64,000 bases of DNA from Membranipora membranacea (Eukaryota > Bryozoa > Gymnolaemata > Cheilostomatida > Membraniporidae). The notes beneath the pieces are model-generated. The model was not told the DNA's origin. It worked only from the letters and a program-made list of their open reading frames with translations, and did not search any database. A program made the translations under genes and the position numbers. Numbering within the stretch: the stretch's first letter is position 1; every line of letters starts with the position of its first letter. The stretch is from positions 30,600,162 through 30,664,161 of the forward strand of contig OU612067.1 of assembly GCA_914767715.1 (NCBI GenBank), read 5' to 3'. This document shows, one piece after another, positions 41,401 through 52,240 of this stretch.

Positions 41401-44400
41401 TTTTGCGTATTTAATGCGATGATTTTCTTCTGTTCCCGTTATTTTTATTCTCCCAAATTGTTTAACAAAATATTGATGGTTTTGAGATCGAATATATTTT
41501 ATGGATTATAATTAGAAAAAAATATACAGTTCAGAGTTGATTGGTAATGAAAATATAAGCTCTGTTATATTATTATTATACCCACCACAGTTTTAGTGAA
41601 CAAAGCACCACCGCGCCAAGATCCAGATATAGTTCAGGGGTATTTTACCACTTCAGGATTAAACTGCAGCCCACAGCACACTTTGTCTTCTCATTAACCT
41701 AAATTTTCAATCAGGGCTTACTTGTGATTTCTGCTTGCTAGGGTAGGATCCAATACTGAATATGACAGAAATTGCAATTGTTTGTATTGTATTGTATTGT
41801 ATTGACCTGTATGCTGTTGTAGATAAGGGGAGTAACTCCGAATGCAGATATATTTCAGACCCATTAGATCTAGTTTATCACCCGAGCTGTAATTTGTGTG
41901 TAGACAAATCCACACATAACTCCATGTTTTATATTATGATTATTGCAGGAATACATCCAAGGTGCGTCCAGACTTTTGTTGACAGCGACTGAAGGAAGAA
42001 TGTATTTTCGAAATGTCACAATACTCATACCTAAAACATGGTCTGATAGTCCCCAATGGACAGGGGTGAGATTCAAAAATATTACTTTGTGCTAAAAATA
42101 GAACATCTGTACACTATAGTATCAATTATTCTTCTGCTTGTTTTATCCATTGAACCAAAATTCTTGTAAAAGCAAACTGGGATTTTATAGACAATGCTGG
42201 AATGTATGCAATTAAGTTATGCTGCTTGCAAATGTTATAGTGTTTATATTAATTATGTAGCATATGTCCTTTCAATTATCATGGCCAGGATAGAACAAGG
42301 TCTCAAGGCTGTATCCCTACTGAGCTGGTGAACCTAGGTCCAGCCAAAATATCATATTATTTATTTCACCTGTTAGGTACAGGGTAGAAGCTTCTCTAAG
42401 GCCAGAGTGTTGATTGAGGGCAGCTCAGAAAGCTCATATGTTAAGCCGATCTACACACTACAACCAGGAGGGTGTGGTCAGGAAGGAGACTTCATCCACA
42501 TCTCACCAAACTATGTAAAACAATTTGACTTGCTCCCTCAACTGTTCCAGCAGCATGGTAAGTTTTTCTTTTAATAACATGTTGCATATATACTTGGGTG
42601 TGGTTAAAGTTTCGTTCGAAAGTTTGTAAAACATATTGAAGCGCCTAGGATGCCCTTTAACAAAGAGGCCTTCTTAGTTGTGTGTGTAAATACTACACCT
42701 TCTTCATAGTGGTGGGAGAGCGCCCATATTCATTCAGTGCACGTATGTGTTGTTATCAGTCCTAATCTGGTAGAAGACAAATCCTGAAAATCTATCTTCC
42801 ATTGGCAGGATTTAGAATTAATAGATGAAAAACCACTGTTATCTAAGACTGCAAAAGTGACAGTGAAATTTTCTTTGATAAATAAGATGACCTTTTTGCT
42901 CTTTCTTGTTTTAGATTATTATAGACACTATGGGTTTGACCCGTTTAGCAGCGGTGACTTTGACTTTGCTGACGCTACACTGACCACACCAGAGTATTCA
43001 TTAGCTTTGATCCTATATTTATCTACTCTTGAGCATCAGTACAAAATCTATCCTGGCGAAGGTGAGCTATAGTTTAATCGAGCTAGATATCCTCTTCAAC
43101 CTGATACGGAAATACATTATAACAATAAATGTGTATTCGACAAATAGAGTCAATATAGTCTGAGTACCTCAAACCCAACCCTATTCTAGAAACTGGCCTG
43201 GGGTTGTCACACCTAGTGACCTAATTCCTTCTGATGGTGCTCAAGCTTCACAAGTCAACTCCAGCTCAATCATTTGGAGATATACATGCAACTCTATATC
43301 ACATGATCAGTGCCGATTTAAATGCAATTAAGACATTATGTCAAGAGTTACAATGATGTTTTGAGTTTGAAATTGTATTATCTCTTATCGCTGTAGCTGT
43401 ATATCAGGATGATATACATATCTCAATATGATATTGATTATGATTACTTATGCTAGCTTCAATATTCTAAGATACTCAGCTAAGATAGGGGACACATTTG
43501 TTTTTTTAGCATTTCTTGACCCTTGCGCTTCCTTATATGAACTAGTTCCTGGTACTCTCAAATACAAGAATGTAAACAGCGTCGTTAGTTAGCAAAACAC
43601 CTTCAAATTGATTTTGCAGTAGAAGCCGGAAAGTCAATTCAACGCATCTTATGGAGTCATCTGATGACAAAGACCATGACAAAGGAGATTTCACAGCAAA
43701 TCAGTGATAGGTATGAAGTTTGGATGGTCACTAAACAACCCGCTCATTCTAACTTCACTCTGCTGGACCAAAGGCTCACTCGACTGAATGAGTACACGGC
43801 AGGAAGAAACGCATCAACATCTTTTAACATCACCTTTGACCTCATATCAGAACTGACCAATCAGACAGCCTCTGAGTGTATTCAGAGGTTGTACAGCAGC
43901 CAAGACTTCGTTCGTTGTGAGATCAGCCCCAGAGAGTTCCCACCACAAAGTTGTAAGTTTAGCGTGACCGCATCTTGAGTTTATACCTCTTACTCTACCT
44001 CTAGGTCAAGGTATATGGAGAAACGAAAACCACCTAATCTACAACGTTCTCTTGAAAAAGTTGTGATGATAGGAATACCACATCTTCAACATATTAATAA
44101 GCATTGATAGCATGTTGATATTATGGTTTAAGGTTTGGGCTGATAGTTGTCTTCTCTTTTGACAATGAAAGACAACTCTCTCATTAGAGCTATGAGATGC
44201 CCTGTTTGTAATCAGAGAGTTTATATCCAAAACTCCCTGCTGTAATATACCTAAGAACTCAACACAGTAATTGAAATATTTTGTTGTTAGTTGTGAAGGA
44301 AACAGTAACGCTCTTATTAGAGACTTGAAAATATTTAAAAACATTTTCTATATATTACCTGCATGTATCCTTACAAATATTGCAGTGATTGAACAGCTGA

Positions 44401-47400
44401 TTGTAAACAGTGACAAAATCTATACCACCTCAGCAAAAGATGGCAGATGTGCAAACCTTCTCAGATCTGCTTCAACTTTCTTTACAAGCTGCATACTGGA
44501 GGGTGCTGGTGTTGCCTCAGAGGACTACCAATCCCTGGTCAGACAGACAGTGGATAAAGTCAAAGTCACTTTGGGAGTAAACCAAACACAGTTTGATGGT
44601 TTTTATGCAAAGCAGTTTGACAAAGAATACTCGCGAGTTGTCTATGGTGCCAAGGGTAAGTTATACAGAGAGTAGGCTTCGTGAATGATAACGTTGGGGA
44701 TGCTGTAAATATTTTAATTTGATATATATATATTTGGCAATATTGTTTTCATTGTTATAAGTTGTCCCTCCCACAATGCAGTTATGTCAGCGCATAAACA
44801 GGAGATGCATATTTATTTATTTATTTATTGAGGTTTTCTAAAAGTTTATAATTAAATTTGTGGATGGTTGTTGCAATATGCAGTCAATAATGTATCGTCG
44901 ACAGTTTAAACATGTATGGTCCTACATGCCGAGCTTTCATCTCTCTTCACATAAAGTATTGTCACTGAACCCTGAAGTGAATGTGCTTGGTCTGTATAGA
45001 GAGCAGTAAAGCTGTGTCATTTCTCTCAATGGAATTTTTTCTTTTACACAGAGAAGAGATTGGTTCGAGAGTGGGCACATCTCAGATGGGGATTGTTCGA
45101 TGAAGATGCGCAAGATAATGATCCAGACTTTTACGCTTCTGGCAGCGTTTTGAGACCAACAGGGTGTGTTCATCTTTCATCTTGTATTTCTATGACTGTA
45201 TGTATCCATTTTCATCTCGGGTGTTTGATGACCTGCTTTGGAGTTTGGTCTAATTAGTTGAGTTTCTGTTAACATCAAAATTGACCTATTGTATGCATCT
45301 AGAAAGGGTACAATTTATACTTCCACATTTTCAGATGTCCTCTGAGCGTGAAGGGTACGTTGCGTGACTCGTATGACCCAAACAGTGGATGTACTATCGA
45401 CACTGATACAGGATTACCAGAACATTGTGTGTTTGACATTGATGAGAGTGTTCACAGCACTGTAGCTTCACTTATGTATGCAGAGTACTTACCATCGGTA
45501 AGTCTGATTAAGGCTAACATTTGGTTAGTCTGATAGGATTATTGTGTGATTGTCATCACTAACCTATCCTAGCTTACTGGTGATAAGAATATTGTAGTAA
45601 CCAATCAACTGAGCAATTTGGGTAGACCATTAATACAAAAATGAAAAAGAATATAAGTTATCCTGTCTTTGTGTGTGTATACTTTTGACAACCTTTAGCA
45701 ACGGCATTTTTTGAAACTTGAAAGGTAACAAAATTCTGTACATCGGAGACATCAGGTGCAGGGAATGAATACAGAGCACATGACACCGAGTCACCTAATC
45801 AACAGAACAAGAGATGTGACCAGATGAGTACATGGGATATGATGTCACGCCACACAGACTTTGGTAAGATAGTTCAATTTATTCGTGTTGTCTTTTCATT
45901 CAGTGATGATACTAAACCTGATTAAAAACAGATAAGTAATATCCATATTGGTAAACAGGGGCATAGATATGTGTTGCACTTATATCAACCAAACACTTAA
46001 TATTAGCAGTGACTGACCAATAATTTAGTATTTTTAATCCAGAGGTTGAGGCCCCTTCTCTACCCCTGTGTTCAGAAAAACATTTATTGATCTTTGTCTG
46101 TTATCTTTAGCTGTTGAACGTGGTGTGAAGAGCAGAGCTCCAAACACAGTTTTCACTTTAGTGAAGGACAAACCAGTAACTGAATCGGCATCATATACAG
46201 TGTGTCTATCGCTGGATGTCTCGGGAAGTATGGGTGTAAGTTGAAAGTTTCTTTTTAATTTTATTTATACACTTATTGACTGTTCAGTGCTTAAAGGCGT
46301 ATGCAAAGCAGGGGGCCCTGTTTATGACAAAACAGAGGGTTGGCTGCCCCTAAAGAGGGACGCAAGTTGCCCGAAGTCCTAGTACTGAGAGTGTGAAACA
46401 TCCTAGGAAACTAGAATGCATCCTAATGGTGAGGCCATGGTGGACCTCCTAATCCTAAGTGTGCAGCAAGCTGATAGAAACTGAAACAGGCACTAATCAG
46501 CCATTGGCAGTGACACTTTGATCGTGGCCAATAGGCCGAGGAGCAGGGGGTGCCTAAGGATTAATCATACTTGGTAATGTCCTGGTGACAAACAAACCAA
46601 ACCAAATTCAGGCAATGGTGTTATACAAGATTTTGTGCTATGCAGACATCAATAAACAGACATTGGCTTAAATTCCTTGTTGTGTTGGCTTGTTAAGCTT
46701 GAAAATCATAGGGTTATATTAAACTGGTCAATTTAATTATTGACAGCGGTATCTTCTAGGCAACCCCACAGAACATTAATCATAAAAGTTCAAATCAACC
46801 AATAGCAGACCGTATAATTTGCAGTGGCTTATTTGAAATCGCAGAGACATAGCCACTGCACAGTTTATTCAACACATCATTTATTTGTCGAAATACAAAT
46901 TCCTCAACATCGCTGAATGAAAAAATGAAAGGATAAACAGGGAGTAATCAAGACTTGATGAGAGAAATTACAGCAACATCAATAAGCTGTGAAAAAGTTG
47001 GTGCGACAAATCATTAATTTCATTTCTCTCTGAAATGCAGGGTGACAGGTTACTAAATCTTGGAACAACGGTGAGACAATTTATAACAAACTACGTAAGA
47101 AATGGTTCATATGTCGGTATCGTGGAGTTCGAGAGTACTGCCAGTACAAAAGCTCAGATGACACAAGTCACTAGTCAGAGAGAGCGAGATATACTTCTTA
47201 ATGCTGTACCAACTATAGCTAGTGGAGGAACAGGAATCGGGGCTGGACTTCAGCTATGTCAGCAGGTCAGTTGGATTAATTCATTATTGCATCATGTACC
47301 TGTTTATGTCCTACCGATAACATATGGGCCAACATGTACATATAAATCAATAAACCCTCATTACTCTCACCAAATTTGACTTCACCTCATCCGATGTTGG

Positions 47401-50400
47401 TTAATGTTTAACATATTATACTATATTTGGATAATGGGTATTTCAATCGTAAAATAGATCTTTCTCCATAAATCTAATCTCTTTTTAGATGTTACGGACT
47501 CTCACAAATAATAAATCAGCTGGGTCTTATATCCTCCTCCTCAGCGACGGTCAGGAGAATCAAGACCCCTATGTCTCCGACGTAATGCCCAGTATCATAC
47601 AGGATGGTATCATTGTTAACAGCATCGCCTATAGGTTAAAATAATGCTATTCAGCCATTGATTAATTCATAAAAAAACTAAAAATCAAACTTGCCTTAGC
47701 TGAGCATGTCGAGATGTGTCAAATTTCAGAACTGTCACCTCACCAGTATTTATCAGCACAATGTTGCGTGTGAGAAGAAGCAACATAAATGAAATTGGAA
47801 TCTGTTGATGGCAGAGAAGAAACAGATTTTGCAACATAACATGTGTATATTCACTTTAATTTGCAGTCAAAATGCAGAAACTGTCATGGCAAATGCTTCA
47901 GCGGCAACAGGTGGCCAATCATTCTTTGCTCCTGATAATGATGCTATAATTGGAATAACATCTGCATTGATATCTACCGTGAAGGCTGCAGAAGACAAAG
48001 ATGAAGCAATTGTTACAGTAAGTAAACCCAGAAAGGGCTGACACTCTCTCACAATTTACACTTAAATATTACAGGCTGTGCAAATTTCAAAATTGCTTCC
48101 TCAGTATTCACATGGATGTTGTTTTTTACTGCGTGATACAAAAACTAAATTCTTTCAATCATACATGGCAACATTGATGCCTGGAAGATGTTTCATCCAG
48201 TATGTAAGGATATTGCATTCTTCTATTCTCAATTAACAACTTTTGACCCTGTATATTTTTGCAGAGACCCTGTGAAGTACAGACACCCTGATATTTATTC
48301 CCAAAGTTGTAATGAATAAGATATATTACATTACGTTTTTTTACAGATATCGAGTCAGAAGCTGACTCTGAACCCGAGTACACCTAACCTTACCCAGTCA
48401 GTGAATGTTGATGAAACAATCAAAGATACTCTGCTGACTTTTGTCTATGATGAAGATATCAATGTCAATGTGACTGTCAAAGACGAAACGGCCATCAACT
48501 CGAAGAGAATAATACCAGTGACCAAAAAGGCAGCCATTAAGACAATCACTGCTGATTTGAAGGGGACTGCAGTAAGTTTAATGTCATGGCAGGTGCTTGG
48601 TACTGATTCTAGTCATATATATGTAAATCCATGAATCTGACAAGCTTGGTAAGAGGAAGAATGATTAAGTTCCTCTCCTTGAATAATTCAACCTCATCAT
48701 GCCAAGCACAGTATAACTCACACAAATAGGCACTTCTAAAGAGGGATACTACATTGTTCTAACCTCTGTTGCTGTTCTGTATGTTAAGAAAGGAGAGATA
48801 GAGTATACCATACAGAGTGTGGACCCGACCAGTTCACCTGATATCGCTGTAACCATAACCTCACAACCAGTAGAAAATGAAGAGCCAATAGTTATTGATG
48901 CAAAGTCTGATATTGACTCTATTGCCTACACTCCAAAAGCGCAGGTAGCTGAATGATGATAAATATGAATATCATGCCAGACAGTTTTGTGTAATCATTT
49001 CTTTATCATAACTAAGCTCAGGTATTATGAAAAGAATTTGGTCGAGGAGTTAATATTGTAAGAGGCATGAATGTAAAGATAATCAGTCTATCAACAGATT
49101 TGAGAATAGTATGGATTAATATTTGTTTCAAACTTGTGTAATATTTATTTTTTTTCATCTAGGTGAGTTTTTATGCAACAATTATGAAAGGTGTGGTTCC
49201 AGTGTCAGGAATGGGTGTCACAGCTACTGTCACGGGACCATCTGGTGTCAGTGTTAAAGTGAAACTACTCGATAATGGTGCAGGTAGGTGTCCTTGGTTT
49301 TAGTAAATTTGAAATAATATTTTTTTAGCATTTGCATAATGAATATGTGGTGAAGAAAATCATATCACTAGCCCCTTCTGTGTTTCCCTCTTTATTTCAA
49401 AACAACAAAGGGCGCCACTGATCAAACTGTCCTATTTTCTTGATGTTCAATCTTAAGTGCAATAGCATATCAAAATTCTTACCCTAATAACAGCATTGTC
49501 ATTGTCACTACTTTTAGGAGGGGACTCAACAAAAGGCGATGGAATTTACTCAGGGGTACTAAATGCTAACCAACTGGATGGTAATGGTTATTACAGCTGG
49601 AAGGTAGGATTCTCTAGGAATAAATATACTATAATCTTCATTTATCCATAGCAAAACTCATCATGGTGCTCATTTAATGGTTAATTTGTCCACTGTCTCA
49701 AGATGTTGATCGCGGATGGTGGTTTGTTTCATGCAGGTTGATGCAAGTGGTTCACCTCTTCTGAGAAATGTATCTTCAACAAAGGGGAATAATGATGAGC
49801 TTCAGTGGAAAAACCTGACTGCAATCACACGAAGTATTGCTGGTAAGGACTGAACGTTCAGATTCATCTTCATCATCTTTACTCAGTTTATTCATCACTG
49901 ATATCAACAGCTGATTGCCTGATCAATATAACTGTTGATGTTGTTGTTGATGTTGGTGTTGGTGTTAATGTTCATGTTGATGTTCATGTCATATTCAAAC
50001 TAATTATATTCGACCTCCTCACATTACACACCTTTCATTTATTAGACTTTTAACTATCACATCCATATATATATATTCATATTCAATATTTTTAGCCACC
50101 TCACAATTTTTCCCTTCCACATGTTGAAATTTGACTATCACACTCGCATATATATTCCAGGTGGATCACTACAGGTGACAAACTTTGTTGGTACTACAGA
50201 GGATGTGATAGCCCCAGAACCTGTTAGAGATCTGAAATTACTTACAGCTGTGGAGGGTGTCCTCGCCGTAGGCTGGACAGCACCAGGTGATGATCCAGGG
50301 CAAGGCATAGGTACGTACACTAGCTTCTTTTCAGTTTCATATATTGTGATCAACATTGCCAGTTATTGTTTCTTAGGATTATTCAGCGACAGATACTAAA

Positions 50401-52240
50401 TGTCCTTGATTGAATAGAATGTCGACTGTCACAGAAACAAAATCTATCTGCTCAACTGAAGCACTGCTGGCTTTCATGCTCAGTTCCTCATCCTAGACTT
50501 CAGTTTTAATTTCTATTGGTTATGTTTGCAGCCACTGGTTACCAGATTGCAGTATCCACAGACCAAGGGGAGTCAGTAGAAGTGTCTAATCTTGAGCACA
50601 GTTACTGGGTATGGACCTCAGGCTCCCAGCTTGAAACAGAAGCTGGAGGACCAGTGCAACTTAAACTCAATACCAGTATGTTTGTATATATTTTTATTAC
50701 CGTTATCATTGTTTGAAGGAAGAGACAACTACACCCGTGTCTGAAACATATTGTATTGTATGCTGAATGGGTTTTGAATAAAAAGGTTATAGTTTTATGT
50801 GATGTGAGAATGGTTGGTTCGCTGGTTGTCTGTTTCATAAACATGAAGTAATCTGCGAGGAATTGGCGATTTTACTATTATTTGTGTGTATTAGTATGTT
50901 GATTAGTATTTTGGTCTTGTATTGCGTTATATCATTCTTAACGCACTGGCTCGCTATTTCGTAGCTGATTTATTGAATGATTTCTTGGAGAAACAAACTG
51001 AAAATTCGACAATAATGGAGGAAAAAGAAACAGAAGACAGTAGAGACATCACTTATTTTATAAGATTGCGAGCCTTTGATGAGAGAAACAACACAGGTGT
51101 CTGGTCTAATATTATCTCAGCTTCTTTCCTTAAACCTGAAGCATTTGTGGATCCGGTGAGTTTAAGAGAATGATAGGTAGGAAATCAATTAGCTGTAATA
51201 AACAGAGATAGCTGTATCTTCAATTCATTTGATCCTGAATGCCTTGAAGTTTAATATGGTTCTCTGCCTATAAATCAATCTACGCTATGTGTTCATGTAG
51301 GTTAAAATTGAAGCCAAGTCATTTGGTTATGCTGAAGGCATTATGTATGTGGGTGAAGTGCACTGATTGATCGATTTGATGATGGAGAGTTGTCCAAGTT
51401 TTAAATAATAGTTGATATACACAGAAGTCCCGACCCTTTAACATGAAAGCTTGTTTTGTTTTATCACAGATAAAGCTTGATGGTGAAAAAACCTATGAGC
51501 TGATATCTCCCCAGGCAGTAAGTATTGTGGGACATTTCTTTTTATCTACATCAGATGGATCTCTGTAACTCTGTAAACTTCCTGGTGGCCCGACGCAGGG
51601 TCCGGCTGCTGAAGCATTTTATGAAAATTTTGTGCCCTGGAGGCAATTTGAAAATTAATATTGTGTAAAACATAGGCAATTGGTACTAATTGGTTCACAT
51701 TGTTTTCATTGAAAACTTTGTACAGTAAATACTAGCAAATCATTTTATAAAAACTTAAGGTGCAAAAGTGGGCTGGTTGTCGGGTCAACCGGTGGCATAA
51801 GGAAACCAGCAATATATCTGGTGTTACCCTACCATATAGGGGTACTTGTCATGTATGATAAACAGAGAATTCTGAAGATGTTCACCTCTCTCATTCTGAG
51901 AACAAGACATATTATAATCACTGTGTGTTATGACTTGTGCACGTGTTAACTTGTGATTAAATTTGTTTATTATTTTCTTTTTCTATTTCAATAGCAGACA
52001 CAAAAGGAGACTATATTTGAGGCTCTTGCTAGGAAGGATCAGCAGATTGCTAACCCTGAAACTACATCTGTACCAAAAGCTGACCCGGAAGCATACTTAA
52101 GTGACGGCATGACCATATTAGGCGGCTCTATAGCGAGCGTCATAATTTTATTCATAATTGGTGCCGCAATTCCCCCTCTTTATCGATTTCATTCGCAGAG
52201 AAAGAATTCTTTTCGTCTATCAAGGGCAGCATATGTTTGA
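38229..52240 (+). CDS. CLCA: CLCA family protein (calcium-activated chloride channel regulator)
   Basis: Twenty-three exons join in phase to 1,253 residues. In vertebrates CLCA proteins are secreted or membrane-tethered, self-cleaving, and modulate Ca2+-activated chloride currents. In order: signal peptide (1 to about 22); metalloprotease-like CLCA_N domain (to about 547) interrupted by a 250-residue insert (about 160-409); VWA (about 575-763) with full MIDAS DVSGS (583-587), a Thr in GGTGIG and SDG; beta-sandwich region (about 764-994); FnIII-like domain (about 1000-1156; WTAPGDD, DLKLL); a membrane segment (about 1211-1233) and a short basic tail. Human CLCAs are about 900-940 residues; the insert accounts for most of the excess. 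The zinc motif reads REWAH, not HEWAH. No linkage of function to PMCA is shown. Confidence 0.94.
38409..41948 (+). other. CLCA intron 1, no other feature supported
   Basis: 3.5 kb. It contains a 156-codon open frame at 38918-39388 without domain content or splice sites, and an (ATTGT)n microsatellite at 41783-41804. Confidence 0.5.
41949..42065 (+). CDS. CLCA: CLCA exon 2
   Basis: GRMYFRNVTILIPKTW corresponds to the family's (V)FFRNIKILIPATW. Acceptor TTATTGCAG, donor GTGAGA, phase 0 both ends. Confidence 0.9.
42377..42557 (+). CDS. CLCA: CLCA exon 3
   Basis: Encodes KARVLIEG, YTLQPGGCGQEGDFIHISPN, the counterpart of YTLQYRGCGKEG-YIHFTPN in vertebrate CLCAs. Phase 0 in, phase 1 out; the insert begins at this splice. 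Confidence 0.92.
42915..43061 (+). CDS. CLCA: CLCA exon 4: insert, part 1
   Basis: 147 nt, phase 1 at both ends. Encodes HYGFDPFSSGDFDFADATLT and a Leu-rich helix; no counterpart in the vertebrate CLCAs I know. Acceptor TTGTTTTAG, donor GTGAGC. Confidence 0.82.
43620..43952 (+). CDS. CLCA: CLCA exon 5: insert, part 2
   Basis: 333 nt, phase 1 at both ends; acceptor TTTTGCAG, donor GTAAGT. Predicted helical, with sequons NFT, NAS, NIT and NQT that fit an extracellular location. Family unknown. Confidence 0.85.
44386..44655 (+). CDS. CLCA: CLCA exon 6: insert, part 3
   Basis: 270 nt, phase 1 at both ends; acceptor AATATTGCAG, donor GTAAGT. Includes two or three Cys, a helical stretch and one NQT sequon. 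With exons 4 and 5 it forms a 250-codon cassette that can be skipped in frame. Confidence 0.85.
45052..45163 (+). CDS. CLCA: CLCA exon 7: degenerate zinc motif REWAH
   Basis: Acceptor CTTTTACACAG. Encodes LVREWAHLRWGLFDE; Arg codon CGA at 45066-45068 replaces the first His of HExxH. The second His (45078-45080) and the downstream Glu of FDE remain. Ends in phase 2. Confidence 0.93.
45335..45497 (+). CDS. CLCA: CLCA exon 8: Cys-rich part of CLCA_N
   Basis: CPLSVKGTLRD...GCTIDTDTG and HSTVASLMYAEYLPS correspond to the cysteine-rich stretch and ASIMFMQSL of the family. Acceptor TTTTCAG, donor GTAAGT. Confidence 0.9.
45725..45863 (+). CDS. CLCA: CLCA exon 9: end of CLCA_N
   Basis: VTKFCTSETSGAGNEYRAHD, then PNQQNKRCDQMSTWDMM, equivalent to V-EFC...APN-QN-MC-LRSAWDVI in vertebrate CLCAs. 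Acceptor is weak (ACTTGAAAG) but the phase fits. Confidence 0.88.
46111..46235 (+). CDS. CLCA: CLCA exon 10: start of VWA, MIDAS DVSGS
   Basis: VCLSLDVSGSMG gives the DxSxS metal-site triad (Asp codon 46215-46217). Acceptor TATCTTTAG, donor GTAAGT, phase 0 out. Confidence 0.93.
47041..47265 (+). CDS. CLCA: CLCA exon 11: VWA middle
   Basis: GDRLLNLGTTVRQFI, VGIVEFESTA and ASGGTGIGAGLQLCQQ; the Thr in GGTGIG is the third MIDAS ligand. 225 nt, phase 0 at both ends. Confidence 0.93.
47489..47634 (+). CDS. CLCA: CLCA exon 12: VWA, SDG loop
   Basis: YILLLSDGQENQDP supplies the MIDAS Asp of SDG. Acceptor CTTTTTAG, donor GTTAAA, phase 2 out. Confidence 0.92.
47867..48017 (+). CDS. CLCA: CLCA exon 13: end of VWA
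   Basis: AETVMANASAATGGQSFFAP parallels LEELSRLTGGLKFFVPD of vertebrate CLCAs. Acceptor ATTTGCAG, donor GTAAGT. Confidence 0.92.
48347..48571 (+). CDS. CLCA: CLCA exon 14: beta-sandwich region
   Basis: 225 nt, phase 0 both ends. ISSQKLTLNPS and VDETIKDTLLTFVYDE correspond to the QHIQLES...VDNTVGNDT-FLVTW region. Confidence 0.88.
48789..48944 (+). CDS. CLCA: CLCA exon 15
   Basis: KGEIEYTIQSVDPTSSPDIA, VTITSQPVENE. Acceptor ATGTTAAG, donor GTAGCT; phase 0 at both ends, frame maintained. Confidence 0.8.
49163..49283 (+). CDS. CLCA: CLCA exon 16
   Basis: VSFYATIMKGVVPVSGMGVT, ATVTGPSG, VKLLDNGAG, matching the family's YANV-QG-YPIL-A-VTATVEP...LRLLDDGAG. Confidence 0.9.
49518..49603 (+). CDS. 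CLCA: CLCA exon 17
   Basis: GGDSTKGDGIYSG...NGYYSWK, the counterpart of the family's AD-IKNDGIYSR...NGRYSLK. Acceptor ACTTTTAG, donor GTAGGA. Confidence 0.9.
49737..49842 (+). CDS. CLCA: CLCA exon 18
   Basis: 106 nt, phase 0 in, phase 1 out; acceptor CATGCAG, donor GTAAGG. Linker with sequons NVS and NLT before the FnIII domain. Confidence 0.82.
49929..49992 (+). repeat. (GTTGAT)-like degenerate tandem repeat
   Basis: Hexamer variants GTTGAT/GTTGGT/GTTCAT in tandem in a CLCA intron. Confidence 0.75.
50161..50310 (+). CDS. CLCA: CLCA exon 19: start of FnIII-like domain
   Basis: GSLQVTNFVG, APEPVRDLKL and VGWTAPGDDPGQGI, equal to (L)SWTAPGEDFDQGQA of vertebrate CLCAs. Confidence 0.92.
50532..50675 (+). 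CDS. CLCA: CLCA exon 20: FnIII-like domain middle
   Basis: ATGYQIAVSTDQG is equivalent to ATSYEIRMS. Acceptor TGTTTGCAG, donor GTATGT, phase 1 both ends. Confidence 0.88.
50965..51155 (+). CDS. CLCA: CLCA exon 21: end of FnIII-like domain
   Basis: DITYFIRLRAFDERNNTGVW then SNIISASF parallels (Y)VAIRAMDRNSLQSAVSNIAQ. Acceptor TTTCGTAG, donor GTGAGT. Confidence 0.9.
51470..51517 (+). CDS. CLCA: CLCA exon 22: 48-nt linker exon
   Basis: Sixteen codons (IKLDGEKTYELISPQA), phase 0 both ends, so it can be skipped in frame. Acceptor TTTATCACAG, donor GTAAGT. Confidence 0.72.
51995..52240 (+). CDS. CLCA: CLCA exon 23: membrane segment and stop
   Basis: After a charged linker, MTILGGSIASVIILFIIGAA is a transmembrane helix followed by a short basic tail (RFHSQRKNSFRLSR); stop TGA 52238-52240. 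Acceptor TTTCAATAG. Confidence 0.9.
   Translation, partial: QTQKETIFEALARKDQQIANPETTSVPKADPEAYLSDGMTILGGSIASVIILFIIGAAIPPLYRFHSQRKNSFRLSRAAYV

Noticed and set aside
46290-46570. GC-richer block in a CLCA intron as a transposon
   Set aside because: No terminal repeats, tRNA boxes or second copy seen in the window.
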